Shown: one piece after another, positions 24,173-32,488 of the stretch | Position numbering within the stretch: the stretch's first letter is position 1 | How the letters are laid out: every line of letters begins with the position of its first letter | Source: an uncultured Christensenella sp. | GTDB lineage: Bacteria > Bacillota > Clostridia > Christensenellales > Borkfalkiaceae | Assembly: GCA_910577055.1 (NCBI GenBank) | Contig: CAJTKX010000001.1 | Span: forward strand, 526,853-590,852 | Length of the DNA stretch: 64,000 bases | Direction: 5' to 3' | Translations under genes and position numbers: made by a program | The notes under the pieces: generated by a model | Told to the model about the DNA's origin: nothing | Databases searched by the model: none | The model's input: only the letters and a program-made list of their open reading frames with translations

Positions 24173-25465
24173 TTGAAGGCAGTAAAAGGAAAGTACTACT
24201 TCGGCGGGGTTCACCCCAAGGGTAAAAAAGAGCTGACGGCTGATTTGCCCATTGAGGTTATGTCCGCGCCCGAGGTCGTTACCGTTTCCACTTCACAATC
24301 GCTCGGCAAGCCCGCTATCGTCTGCGTTGCGGTCGGGCAGAAGGTGAAAGAAGGCGAAGTTGTTGCAAAGGCGGACGGGGCAATTTCTTCCGACGTGTTT
24401 GCAAGCGTTGCGGGTACGGTTACGGAAATCAAGGAAGAGCTTGGCGCAAGCGGCGTAAAGGAAACTTTCGTCGTTATTAAAGCCGACGGCGCGGATAAAT
24501 TCCGCTTCCCTCCCCTCACTTCCCCCACGGCGGAAGAGATTAAGGCGAGAATCAGAGATTGCGGAATTGTAGGGCTTGGCGGGGCGGGCTTCCCCACCGC
24601 CGTGAAAGTTGCGCCGAAAACGCCGGTGGACACGCTTGTGGTGAACGGGTGCGAGTGCGAGCCGTATTTGACTTGCGACCATAGGCTTATGGTTGAAAAG
24701 ACGGACGAAATAGTTCGCGGGGCAAGGTTGCTTGCAACGGCGCTTGGCGTAAGCAATATTGCAATAGGCATCGAACGAAACAAGCCCGACGCGATTGCCG
24801 CGTTCGAGCCGTATGAGGATATTAAGGTTGTTATCCTTGCCAAAAAGTATCCGTTGGGCGGCGAAAGACAGCTTGCTTATTCGGTGACGGGACGCAAAAT
24901 CCCTCAAGGAAAAATACCCGCAGAGTTCGGCGTGGTAGTGCACAACGTGGGTACTTGCTTTGCGGTGTGCGAGGCAGTTGAACAAGGCAAGCCCTTGTAC
25001 GAGAAGGTGATAACCGTTTCGGGCACAGCCGTAAAACAGCCGAAAAACTTGTTGGTTAGGGTAGGCACTTCCGTAAAAGAAATAGTGGAATATTGCGGCG
25101 GCGAAGCCGAGAACCCCAAAAAGGTTGTGCAAGGCGGTCCGATGACGGGCGTTGCGCTTGCAAACTACGATAATTACACGCACAAGACTACTTCCGGAAT
25201 ATTACTGCTTTCCGCAAAGGAAGCCGCGGCAGACGAACCTACGCCGTGCTTGAACTGCGGAAAGTGCGCAGACGTGTGCCCGATGCATCTGATGCCGATG
25301 AACACTGCGTTTTACTCGGCGGCGGGCGATTTCGAGGCGGCGGAGAAATACGGCAACGTTAACGCTTGCATAGAGTGCGGGGCGTGCGAATACATCTGTC
25401 CCGCAAAGCGACCGTTAATTCAAGCAATAAGAAAGACGAAGGCTGCGCTTCGCCAAAAGAATTAA
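24173..25465 (+). CDS. rnfC: Rnf complex subunit C
   Basis: RnfC is the cytoplasmic subunit that handles NAD(H) and iron-sulfur electron transfer. The Rnf complex couples ferredoxin oxidation and NAD+ reduction to Na+ or H+ pumping. The protein has 430 residues, with a glycine-rich GLGGAGFPTAVK nucleotide/flavin segment near residue 140, the family signature NGCECEPYLTCDHRLM, and two C-terminal 4Fe-4S motifs (CLNCGKCADVCP and CIECGACEYICP). The start is TTG 24173, supported by GGAGG six bases upstream; no ATG lies nearby. The short C-terminus lacks the long Ala/Lys repeats of some proteobacterial RnfC. It is the first of six rnf genes in the order C-D-G-E-A-B. Confidence 0.96.
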   Translation: MKAVKGKYYFGGVHPKGKKELTADLPIEVMSAPEVVTVSTSQSLGKPAIVCVAVGQKVKEGEVVAKADGAISSDVFASVAGTVTEIKEELGASGVKETFVVIKADGADKFRFPPLTSPTAEEIKARIRDCGIVGLGGAGFPTAVKVAPKTPVDTLVVNGCECEPYLTCDHRLMVEKTDEIVRGARLLATALGVSNIAIGIERNKPDAIAAFEPYEDIKVVILAKKYPLGGERQLAYSVTGRKIPQGKIPAEFGVVVHNVGTCFAVCEAVEQGKPLYEKVITVSGTAVKQPKNLLVRVGTSVKEIVEYCGGEAENPKKVVQGGPMTGVALANYDNYTHKTTSGILLLSAKEAAADEPTPCLNCGKCADVCPMHLMPMNTAFYSAAGDFEAAEKYGNVNACIECGACEYICPAKRPLIQAIRKTKAALRQKN

Positions 25466-25477
25466 GGAGATTGAAGA

Positions 25478-26695
25478 ATGGATAACAGTATCGTAATTTC
25501 CACTCCTCCCCACGTTAAATCGAAAAGAACGACGCGCGGCATTATGCTTGACGTGTGCATTGCCTTGTTGCCTTGCGCAATAGCCGGCATTGTGTACTTC
25601 GGCTTATTGGCGTTTATGTTGGAAATGGTCGCGGTTGTTGCGTGCGTGGCGACGGAGTTCGTCTACTTCTTTATTGCAAACAAGGGCTTTGCCAAAAAGT
25701 GCAAGGACGCGGGCAAGGTGTGTTTGAGGTGGTGGAAGCAGTTTGACTTCACTTCCGTGGTGACGGGTTTAATACTTGCGCTTATTCTTCCCGCGACGAC
25801 GCAGTGGTATGAAATTCTTATAGGCAGCATATTCTCGATAGCTATTGTAAAAATGCTGTTCGGCGGCACGGGTAAAAACTTGGTTAACCCCGCGGCTACG
25901 GGGCGCGTGTTTATGGCTATCTCCTTTGCGGCGGTTTCCACCTACACTGCGGCGAATATCCCCGCGCTGAACTTCGAAAGCGGAATTTTCTCGAACGCGA
26001 CAAACCTTTCTTGGTTACTGTCGGCGTACCCCGAAACGAAAGTTACCGTGTTGGACTTGTTCCTCGGTACGGGCGTTGCGGGCTGCATAGGCGAAACGTG
26101 CAAGCTTGCGATTATAGTCGGCTATATCTACCTATGCGCAAGAAACGTCATTAAATGGTGGCAACCGCTGCTGTTTGTAGTTGTTTTCGGGTTTGCGGCT
26201 GTATTTATGAGCGGGTTCGGCTTTATTGCAACGGGCGGCTACATATTCGATATGAAGCTGTTCTTACCCCACCTTTTCTCGGGCGGCGTGCTGTTCGGCG
26301 CGGTGTTTATGTTCCCCGACTACGTTACTTCGCCCAAAGGCGTTTACGGACAAATAGTTTATTATGTAATTGCCGCGATTTTGGTTGCGGTACTGAGATA
26401 CTTCACGAAAATGGAAGTTACCTCGTTTGTGATTATTCTTATGAACTTGTTCGTGCCCCTCATCGATAAGTACATTATCAGAAAGCCGTTCGGCTATGTT
26501 AAAGTTAAAAAGGAAAAGAATAAAAAGACGCCCGACGAAAGAGTTGCGGAAGCCGTGGACGCGTTGAAAGTCGACGAAAACGCGGCGGCGAAAGTCATGC
26601 ACGGCGAAAAAATCGAAAATGCGGAGCTTAGCCCCGCGGCAAGCGTGCAAAGCGTGAATGCGGGCGACGTTAAATCCGATAAGGAGGAAGCGTAA
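25478..26695 (+). CDS. rnfD: Rnf complex subunit D
   Basis: RnfD is a membrane subunit that carries covalent FMN and is part of the ion pathway. The protein has 405 residues and about nine hydrophobic segments. The conserved LFGGTGKNLVNPAATGR segment is at about 127-143 and LFLGTGVAGCIGETCKLA lies further on. At the place of the usual S-G/S-A-T flavinylation motif the sequence reads SNAT (172-175), which keeps the acceptor threonine but has Asn where Gly or Ser is common. A hydrophilic C-terminal extension of about 60 residues (from KVKKEKNKKTP) is longer than in many RnfD. It lies 12 bp after rnfC with AAGGAGA upstream. Confidence 0.95.
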   Translation: MDNSIVISTPPHVKSKRTTRGIMLDVCIALLPCAIAGIVYFGLLAFMLEMVAVVACVATEFVYFFIANKGFAKKCKDAGKVCLRWWKQFDFTSVVTGLILALILPATTQWYEILIGSIFSIAIVKMLFGGTGKNLVNPAATGRVFMAISFAAVSTYTAANIPALNFESGIFSNATNLSWLLSAYPETKVTVLDLFLGTGVAGCIGETCKLAIIVGYIYLCARNVIKWWQPLLFVVVFGFAAVFMSGFGFIATGGYIFDMKLFLPHLFSGGVLFGAVFMFPDYVTSPKGVYGQIVYYVIAAILVAVLRYFTKMEVTSFVIILMNLFVPLIDKYIIRKPFGYVKVKKEKNKKTPDERVAEAVDALKVDENAAAKVMHGEKIENAELSPAASVQSVNAGDVKSDKEEA

Positions 26696-26696
26696 A

Positions 26697-27839
26697 ATGA
26701 GCGTTAAAGGATTTTTCAAAAGCAACGTATTCAAGTGTCTTGTAACCTTGTTGTGCGTACTGCTTGTAAGCGGAATATTCCTAACGATAATGAACGGGCT
26801 TTTGGCGGTTTCGGACGAGGAAAGATTCCAACGCGCGATAAGCAAGATTTACGGCAAGTCCGTAGCAACTACGGCGGTTGCGGTTGCGGACTATAACAGC
26901 AACGCGACTATCGAAGAAGCTTACAGGGTTGAGGACGGAAACTACCTCGTTAAATCCACGGGCAAGGGCGGTTACGAAAACGGAACGGTTACCTGCTGGG
27001 TGGTTATCGAATTTAACAACGGCGCCGTATGCGGCATAGGCAAAGTCGTAATAGACAGCAACAAAAACCAAAGCTATATAGACAGAGTTACCGATAAAGC
27101 GTTGAATCAGTTCGGCGAGCTGTACAACAGCGAGATAAACGAGAAAGGCTTCACCGAAAATATGATAACCAACGCGACCGTAAAGGGAACTAAGACCGCT
27201 ATCTGCAACGCGGTAAACGGAGCGCTTGACTTCGTTAACAACTCCTTCGGTAAGGTTAGGGCGTTGGGCGAAAGGTTCCTTGAAGAAATTCAGAAGGCTT
27301 ACGGAGAAAACGTTATATCGGTTTACGGTACGGACGACAAGGGCGTTGAAAAACTGATAACTAAAGAGGACGAAACCGTAACGGGCTTCAAGGTTGAGGC
27401 GCAGCACGGAAATGCAACCGTAAACGAGTACTACAAAGTCAAGTATACGGTGGGCGAAAACGAAATATTGCATTATCTTATAACTTCCACCGGTAACGGC
27501 GGATATCAGGACGGTACTGTTACCTGCCGCGTAGCAATAGCTATAACGAACGGCAAGCCTACCACTATTTACAACGCAACGATAATCGGAAACGTAGGGC
27601 AGTCCTATATCAACGACATAAAGCATATGGGCAACTACTCCGGTAAGGACATTACGGGCGACGGATTTGCGTTCGAGCCTTCGGGTGATTTCTTATCTTC
27701 GGGCGCAACCAAATCGTCGACGGCGATTGCAAACGCGGTGAACGGCGCGATAACTTACGTTAAGACCTTAACGTTCGAAACGCCCGAAACAAATCCCGAC
27801 GGCGGCGGCGAAGAAAACGAAGAAGGAGGTAACGTATAA
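26697..27839 (+). CDS. rnfG: Rnf complex subunit G with two tandem FMN-binding domains
   Basis: RnfG is a periplasm-facing (here outside-facing) subunit with one covalently bound FMN. Canonical RnfG has about 200 residues. This one has 380, because the FMN-binding domain is duplicated. After an N-terminal membrane helix (about 12-33), domain 1 (about 75-182) contains KSTGKGGYENGTVTC and the motif TNAT (158-161). Domain 2 (about 245-356) contains TSTGNGGYQDGTVTC and the standard motif SGAT (335-338). Both motifs end with near-identical helices (NAVNGALDFV and NAVNGAITYV). Start ATG 26697 has AAGGAGGAA upstream; a longer reading overlapping rnfD is rejected. The acidic Gly-rich tail ends in an overlap with rnfE. 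Confidence 0.94.
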   Translation: MSVKGFFKSNVFKCLVTLLCVLLVSGIFLTIMNGLLAVSDEERFQRAISKIYGKSVATTAVAVADYNSNATIEEAYRVEDGNYLVKSTGKGGYENGTVTCWVVIEFNNGAVCGIGKVVIDSNKNQSYIDRVTDKALNQFGELYNSEINEKGFTENMITNATVKGTKTAICNAVNGALDFVNNSFGKVRALGERFLEEIQKAYGENVISVYGTDDKGVEKLITKEDETVTGFKVEAQHGNATVNEYYKVKYTVGENEILHYLITSTGNGGYQDGTVTCRVAIAITNGKPTTIYNATIIGNVGQSYINDIKHMGNYSGKDITGDGFAFEPSGDFLSSGATKSSTAIANAVNGAITYVKTLTFETPETNPDGGGEENEEGGNV

Positions 27840-28486
27840 TGAATAAGTATAAAAAGATTACCTTAGACGGACTTATTTATCAAAACCCCACGTTTATGTT
27901 GGTTTTGGGAACTTGCCCCACCCTCGGGCTTATTTCTTCGGCGTTCTCGGCAATGGGTATGGGACTTACCGTAGTGGTTATACTTACTTTAAGCAATATC
28001 TTGATATCGGCTTTAAGAAAAGTTATACCCAACTCGGTGCGTATACCTTGCTATATCGTAATTATAGCGACGCTTGTAACTTTTGCGAGAATGTTCCTTG
28101 AAAAGTTCGTGCCCGACTTATACGACAGCTTGGGCGGCTTCCTTGCCCTCATAGTAGTAAACTGCATAATACTCGGTAGGGCGGAAGCGTTTGCAAACAA
28201 GCACACCGTTCCCGAAGCTGCGGTTGACGGAGTTATGCAAGGCTTGGGCTTTACCGTTGCGCTTACGCTTATGGGCATAATTTGCGAGTTCTTCGGAAAG
28301 GGTTCCCTCTTCGGATATCAGATTATGGAATTTAAAATCAGTATGCTTGCAAAACCCGCGGGAGCGTTCCTTATTTACGGACTGAGCATTGCGGTGTTCA
28401 CCTACGTTATCGATTGCATCGAGCGTGCAAAGCGCGTAAAGGCAAACAAGCTTGCGCGTGAAAACCTTTTAAGGGAGGTTGCGTAA
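27839..28486 (+). CDS. rnfE: Rnf complex subunit E
   Basis: RnfE and RnfA are homologous six-TM subunits that bind a [2Fe-2S] cluster between them in the membrane. The protein has 215 residues and starts QNPTFMLVLGTCPTLGLISSA, which contains the conserved cysteine of the cluster. A second conserved segment reads VVNCIILGRAEAFA. The start ATG shares its A with the rnfG stop (TAATG), with AAGGAGG upstream, so translation is coupled. Length and order are normal for the family. Confidence 0.96.
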   Translation: MNKYKKITLDGLIYQNPTFMLVLGTCPTLGLISSAFSAMGMGLTVVVILTLSNILISALRKVIPNSVRIPCYIVIIATLVTFARMFLEKFVPDLYDSLGGFLALIVVNCIILGRAEAFANKHTVPEAAVDGVMQGLGFTVALTLMGIICEFFGKGSLFGYQIMEFKISMLAKPAGAFLIYGLSIAVFTYVIDCIERAKRVKANKLARENLLREVA

Positions 28487-28489
28487 ACT

Positions 28490-29095
28490 ATGGGTACTTT
28501 TATTGCGATAGTTCTTGCGGCTGTTCTGACGAACAACTTCATTACGGTTAAAACTTACGGTATCTGCCCCTTCCTCGGCGTTTCCAAAAAGACGTCGTCA
28601 GCGGCGGGCATGGGCATAGCGGTTACTCTTGTTATGGTGCTTGCAACCCTTGTTACCTATCCTATTTACACCTACGTTATGGTGCCCCTCGGAATTGAAT
28701 TTTTGGAGATAATCTTCTTTATCTTCATAATAGCTTCCCTTGTGCAGATGTTGGAAAAGATTATTCAAAAGCTTTCCCCTTCACTGTACGGAGCAATGGG
28801 TATCTATCTGCCCCTTATAACTACGAACTGCGCCGTACTCGGCGTGACCGAGCTTGTTATAGGCGATATGTCATCGTTTATAGGCGACGCTTCTATGAAT
28901 ATCGGTTGGGCGGTTCTATACGCGCTGTTTGCGGGCTTGGGCTTCACCCTCGTTATGATTATAATGAGCGGTATGCGCGAAAAGCTGAATTATTACAAAA
29001 CCGCTAAGGCGCTTGCGGGCTTCCCCATCGCTATGGTAACGGCTTGCTTTATCTGTATGGCGTTCACCGTGTTCAGCTATATCAGCTTAGGTTAA
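28490..29095 (+). CDS. rnfA: Rnf complex subunit A
   Basis: RnfA pairs with RnfE to form the membrane core. The protein has 201 residues and about six hydrophobic segments. The conserved cysteine motif NNFITVKTYGICPFLGVSKK lies near the N-terminus and the second conserved segment reads TTNCAVLGV. The gene follows rnfE after 3 bp with GGGAGG upstream. The inverted-topology relationship to rnfE is visible in the matching Cys-containing helices. Nothing is unusual. Confidence 0.96.
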   Translation: MGTFIAIVLAAVLTNNFITVKTYGICPFLGVSKKTSSAAGMGIAVTLVMVLATLVTYPIYTYVMVPLGIEFLEIIFFIFIIASLVQMLEKIIQKLSPSLYGAMGIYLPLITTNCAVLGVTELVIGDMSSFIGDASMNIGWAVLYALFAGLGFTLVMIIMSGMREKLNYYKTAKALAGFPIAMVTACFICMAFTVFSYISLG

Positions 29096-29107
29096 GGAGG
29101 AAGCGGT

Positions 29108-29974
29108 ATGAATTTACTTGAAATCACCAATCAAACTTGGATAACTGTAGGCATAGTAGCGGGCATATTTGCGGGAACGGCGCTTATTATAGGTATTTTA
29201 ATTCTTATTGTGGGCAAGTTGTTTAAAGTTGACGTAGACGAAAAGATTACGAAAATTTTGGATAATCTTGCGGGTGCGAACTGCGGCGGTTGCGGCTGTT
29301 CGGGTTGCAGCGGGTTCGCTTCCAAGCTTGCCGACGGTAGCGGTAACCTTGCGGACTGCCATGTAACCTCGCCCGAAAAGAAAGCGGAAATAGCTAAGCT
29401 TTTGGGCATCGAGCTTAAAGACGAAGAACCTACGGTTGCGGTTGTGCACTGCAACGGCGGCATAGAGAACTGTGCGGATAAGTTCGAATACACCGGCAAC
29501 CCCACTTGCGCGGCGAACGCTTCGCTTTTGGGCGGGAATAAGGCTTGCTCTTACGCGTGCCTCGGTTGCGGCGACTGTAAGGCGGTTTGCCCCGAGAACG
29601 CGATTGAAGTTACGGGCAGACTTGCGCAAGTAGACCCCGACAGATGCATTTCATGCGGGGCGTGCATTACGACTTGCCCCAAGGACATAATCGACCGTAT
29701 CCCCTCCTCCGCGCCCGTGTTTGTGGCTTGCTCTTCAAAGTGCCGCGGCAAGGAAGTGACAAGCGTTTGCAAAGTTGGCTGTATAGCTTGCGGCATTTGC
29801 GCTAAATCTTGCCCGCACGGCGCGATAACTATGAAGGACAATTTGCCCGAGATAGATTATTCAAAGTGCACTGGGTGCTTAACCTGCGTTGCAAAGTGCC
29901 CGAGACACATTATTATAAGCCGTAAGGTTGTTGCGGAAGAAACTCCCGCACAGGAAGAAAAAGCGGCTGAATAA
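29108..29974 (+). CDS. rnfB: Rnf complex subunit B, polyferredoxin
   Basis: RnfB receives electrons from reduced ferredoxin. The protein has 288 residues. An N-terminal membrane helix (about 10-36) is followed by the RnfB-type Fe-S motif GANCGGCGCSGCSGFA and a later conserved Cys (LADCHV). Four ferredoxin-type CxxCxxCxxxCP motifs follow: CLGCGDCKAVCP, CISCGACITTCP, CIACGICAKSCP and CTGCLTCVAKCP. That gives room for about five 4Fe-4S clusters. AAGGAGGAAG precedes the ATG. It is the last gene of the rnf run and ends before a strong terminator. Confidence 0.96.
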   Translation: MNLLEITNQTWITVGIVAGIFAGTALIIGILILIVGKLFKVDVDEKITKILDNLAGANCGGCGCSGCSGFASKLADGSGNLADCHVTSPEKKAEIAKLLGIELKDEEPTVAVVHCNGGIENCADKFEYTGNPTCAANASLLGGNKACSYACLGCGDCKAVCPENAIEVTGRLAQVDPDRCISCGACITTCPKDIIDRIPSSAPVFVACSSKCRGKEVTSVCKVGCIACGICAKSCPHGAITMKDNLPEIDYSKCTGCLTCVAKCPRHIIISRKVVAEETPAQEEKAAE

Positions 29975-30018
29975 AATTAATGAGATAACCGCGTATTTAT
30001 TGCAATTATTATAATGAT

Positions 30019-30058
30019 AAAGCCCGCCCCTGCGCCGTTTGGCGCAGGGGCGGGCTTT
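30019..30058. terminator. Strong terminator after the rnf operon
   Basis: A perfect 18-bp stem (AAAGCCCGCCCCTGCGCC and its complement) with a four-base loop lies between rnfB and the converging NusG domain II gene, with ATTTTG beyond it on the plus strand. It is likely to act in both directions. Confidence 0.88.
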
Positions 30059-30087
30059 ATTTTGCTATCACGTTTAGCGAAACGCTA

Positions 30088-30555
30088 TTACATAATTAAA
30101 TTCGGGTCGTCGTAATCTCTTGAAAGGGGTTCTATTCTCAGCCTGTGAGGGTTGCAGTAAATTATCTTGTTGTTGTCGTCTATCGCGGGGAAATAAACGC
30201 ACTGTTTGCCGTTGCAGTCCGCTTCGGTAACCTTTACCGTCTTTGCGGATTTATTTATATAAATTACGTTAACGCCGTCCGCAACGTTTACGGTGACGGT
30301 TAAACCGTTATCGTCCTCTTTTACGTTTTCCGCCGTTACCGTATCCGAATATACCGCTCCGCCGTCGAACCCGTATTCAAACACCGCCTGCCCTTCAACG
30401 AATACCCTTACGCCCGTGAGAGGGCTTTCGTCCTTGGTTGCGAAAATTACGATAAACAGCACGGCGACTGTTACCGCAATTACGCCATAGATAATTAAAT
30501 CCCATATTTTAAAGCCCTTATCGGCTTTGACTTGTTCTACTTTTTTTAGTGACAT
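30088..30555 (-). CDS. NusG domain II-containing protein
   Basis: The protein has 155 residues, one N-terminal membrane helix (about 19-40: LIIYGVIAVTVAVLFIVIFA) and an extracytoplasmic NusG domain II. The domain's C-terminal signature CNGKQCVYFP...IIYCNPHRLRI keeps three cysteines and the PH pair. Genes of this family regularly neighbour apbE and Gx transporter genes in Clostridia. It follows apbE by 4 bp on the same strand. It probably takes part in extracytoplasmic flavin-linked redox maturation, but no biochemical role is established. It is not the transcription factor NusG. Confidence 0.88.
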   Translation of the reverse strand: MSLKKVEQVKADKGFKIWDLIIYGVIAVTVAVLFIVIFATKDESPLTGVRVFVEGQAVFEYGFDGGAVYSDTVTAENVKEDDNGLTVTVNVADGVNVIYINKSAKTVKVTEADCNGKQCVYFPAIDDNNKIIYCNPHRLRIEPLSRDYDDPNLIM

Positions 30556-30559
30556 ATGT

Positions 30560-31747
30560 TTATTCGACGGTGAAGATTACTCTTCTGTCGTTCAGCTTTT
30601 CTTTTACGAACGAAATTGCCTTTTCCTTGCCCATTGCCATTATCGCCGTAGTGAGAGCGTCGTCCTCGGCTGCGCTGCCGCCTATTACGGTTACCGACAT
30701 TATGCCCGTTTGCACGGGTTTGCCCGTCGTGGGGTCGATAACGTGGCAATAGCGGACACCTTCGATGGTGTAAAACTGCTCGTTATCGCCGCTTGTGGAA
30801 AGCTTTTCGTTTAAAATTTCGGTTTCGACGTACGGCTTTCTTGACGAGGAACGCGGGTTGGACAAGCCCAATTTATACGCGCCGCCTAAGTGCCTTTTTA
30901 CGAGCATACTGCTTGAACCGAAACTGAAATATCCGAATTCGTAACCGTAGTCGTTAAATAATTTTTCCACCTTATCCACGGCGTAGCCCTTGCCTATGCC
31001 GCTCAAATCGATATGCATGGTCAGCGTTTCGCCAGCCGCTTCAACGGTGTATTCGGGCTTTACCGCGTAGTGCGTTTCGCCATCGCGGATTAACTGCAAT
31101 TCGCCAAAGTGCGACGAAAGGTCGGTATATTTTGCAACGAGCTCGTCCGAGGGCAAATCTTCCTTAGTCATTACGCGGTGCTTGTCGCCGAAGCCGTAGG
31201 CAAGCACGTTGTAATACAGTGCGGGGTTGTAGTAGCCTTCGGTCACTTCGTAAATGCGCTTGGCTTCGCTTATTACCTCGTACGCGGTTTTGGAAATTTG
31301 TACCTTTTCGCCCGCGGCGGCGGCGTTGAAGCGCGATACGTCGGAGTTCACGACCGAGGTTGAAAGCGACTTGTCGATATAGTCCAACTGCTGTTTAACG
31401 GCTTGCGTGAAACTAATAAATTTTTTACCCTCTTCTGTGGTAAAATCTGCAAATTTTTCTTTATCCGTATCTTCTTTAAAGTCGTCCGACACCGCGACGG
31501 TTGCGTCGGTATACATTGAAAAATAGGTTATGCCTTTCGTGGTGTAGCCCGTGCTGTCGGGGGCTTCACCTCCACGCTCCGTCGGGGTATAGCCTTCTAT
31601 AAGTTCGGTTTTAAAGCTACCGTCCACGACCTTAAATCCGTCCTGCATATTTGTGTATAAACCGTAAGTTTTATTATTACAGCCCGCCGCGCAGACTGCG
31701 GCGCATACGACCGCAAGAAAAGGCACGGTTTTTTTAAGTAAATTCAT
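30560..31747 (-). CDS. apbE: ApbE, FAD:protein FMN transferase lipoprotein
   Basis: ApbE transfers FMN from FAD to a threonine of target proteins such as RnfG and RnfD, on the outer side of the membrane. The 395 residues start with a lipoprotein signal whose lipobox ends AAGC (Cys about 23). The flavin/Mg sites are visible: IDLSGIGKGYAVDKV, then HVIDPTTGKPVQTG, and the metal-binding DALTTAIMAMG near the C-terminus. A promoter-like TATAAT ends six bases before the ATG and no ribosome-binding site is seen, so the mRNA may be leaderless. It is followed by the NusG domain II gene. Targets within the window are RnfG (two sites), RnfD and perhaps the upstream lipoprotein. Confidence 0.95.
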   Translation of the reverse strand: MNLLKKTVPFLAVVCAAVCAAGCNNKTYGLYTNMQDGFKVVDGSFKTELIEGYTPTERGGEAPDSTGYTTKGITYFSMYTDATVAVSDDFKEDTDKEKFADFTTEEGKKFISFTQAVKQQLDYIDKSLSTSVVNSDVSRFNAAAAGEKVQISKTAYEVISEAKRIYEVTEGYYNPALYYNVLAYGFGDKHRVMTKEDLPSDELVAKYTDLSSHFGELQLIRDGETHYAVKPEYTVEAAGETLTMHIDLSGIGKGYAVDKVEKLFNDYGYEFGYFSFGSSSMLVKRHLGGAYKLGLSNPRSSSRKPYVETEILNEKLSTSGDNEQFYTIEGVRYCHVIDPTTGKPVQTGIMSVTVIGGSAAEDDALTTAIMAMGKEKAISFVKEKLNDRRVIFTVE

Positions 31748-31753
31748 AGCTTA

Positions 31754-31783
31754 ATTATAACATTAATTTCTTTTAAATGGCAA
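31754..31783 (-). promoter_or_regulatory. Promoter of apbE, placed for a leaderless mRNA
   Basis: On the minus strand TTGCCA (31783-31778), an 18-bp spacer and TATAAT (31759-31754) end six bases before the apbE ATG (31747). Transcription would therefore begin at or next to the start codon. Confidence 0.6.
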
Positions 31784-31788
31784 GAAAA

Positions 31789-31811
31789 AACCCGCCTTAA
31801 AAAGGCGGGTT
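31789..31811 (-). terminator. Terminator of the FMN-binding-like lipoprotein gene
   Basis: A 10-bp stem (AACCCGCCTT / AAGGCGGGTT) with a three-base loop is followed on the minus strand by a T run (TTTTTTC). It lies 17 bp after the stop and just upstream of the apbE promoter. Confidence 0.85.
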
Positions 31812-31827
31812 AAAGATTTTAAGTTGT

Positions 31828-32400
31828 TTATTTTTTAAGCGCGTTTTGTACGGCAAGGAGAAGTCTGCCGCTGCCCTGCGTTGAGTTTGTAATGAGCAAA
31901 CCGCTTGATTGAAGCTCCGCATTGTGATCAGCATTGTAAGGTTGCCCCATAGTGCCGGGCTCTTTTGCGCTGCCGTCCAACTTCCAAGCATAGTCGGTGA
32001 AAACAGATATCTCAAGGATATCGGCAACTGCTTTGCCGTTATACTGTTGCAAAAGCCAGCTTTCGTTATTCGTCCAATTGCTTACTGAGTTCTCAGTCCA
32101 GCCATAATCAGGGTTTGCGTTACTTACAACGGTCCACTTTTGAGCATTACCGTTTGCATCCTTCTGAACGCTAACTGCATAAGAGTCGTCGGTATTGGTT
32201 ATATCCTTAACACCGGTAATAATATTATTTTCAACGGTTACTTCAACGACCATACCGTAAACACCGTATTGGCTCATATAATGATATTCCCCATAGTATG
32301 TGCCGTTGTAACCGCCCGAACAAGCCGTTGCCGTTGCAACGCCGGCGCAAAGTGCGGTTGCAGCAACCAAAACAGATAAGCCTTTAAAAATCTTTTTCAT
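31828..32400 (-). CDS. Putative FMN-binding lipoprotein
   Basis: The protein has 190 residues. The N-terminus (MKKIFKGLSVLVAATALCAG, then ATACSGG) looks like a lipoprotein signal, with a slightly weak lipobox. The body begins like an FMN-binding domain: YYGEYHYMSQYGVYGMVVEVTV then NNIITGVKDI. It ends LITNSTQGSGRLLLAVQNALKK, where FMN-binding domains normally have SGAT-x-S followed by an Ala-Val helix; here the acceptor site would be TNST. I therefore infer an ApbE substrate or a degenerate relative. Start ATG 32400 is used, because the TTG at 32412 belongs to the GAGG ribosome-binding region. It has its own promoter and terminator upstream of apbE. Confidence 0.6.
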   Translation of the reverse strand: MKKIFKGLSVLVAATALCAGVATATACSGGYNGTYYGEYHYMSQYGVYGMVVEVTVENNIITGVKDITNTDDSYAVSVQKDANGNAQKWTVVSNANPDYGWTENSVSNWTNNESWLLQQYNGKAVADILEISVFTDYAWKLDGSAKEPGTMGQPYNADHNAELQSSGLLITNSTQGSGRLLLAVQNALKK

Positions 32401-32430
32401 AACAAACCTCAATGTTTTTAACTCTTTATA

Positions 32431-32459
32431 AGTTTAACACAGTTGGAAAAATGTGTCAA
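32431..32459 (-). promoter_or_regulatory. Sigma-A promoter of the FMN-binding-like lipoprotein
   Basis: On the minus strand TTGACA (32459-32454), a 17-bp spacer and TAAACT (32436-32431) give a strong promoter with a leader of about 25 nt. Confidence 0.85.
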
Positions 32460-32488
32460 CCGTTTATTGATAAATAGTTAACGAAAAT

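Noticed and set aside
30088..30555. A NusG transcription elongation factor
   Set aside because: Only domain II is present, behind a membrane helix, with the C...C...PH signature of the apbE-linked family.
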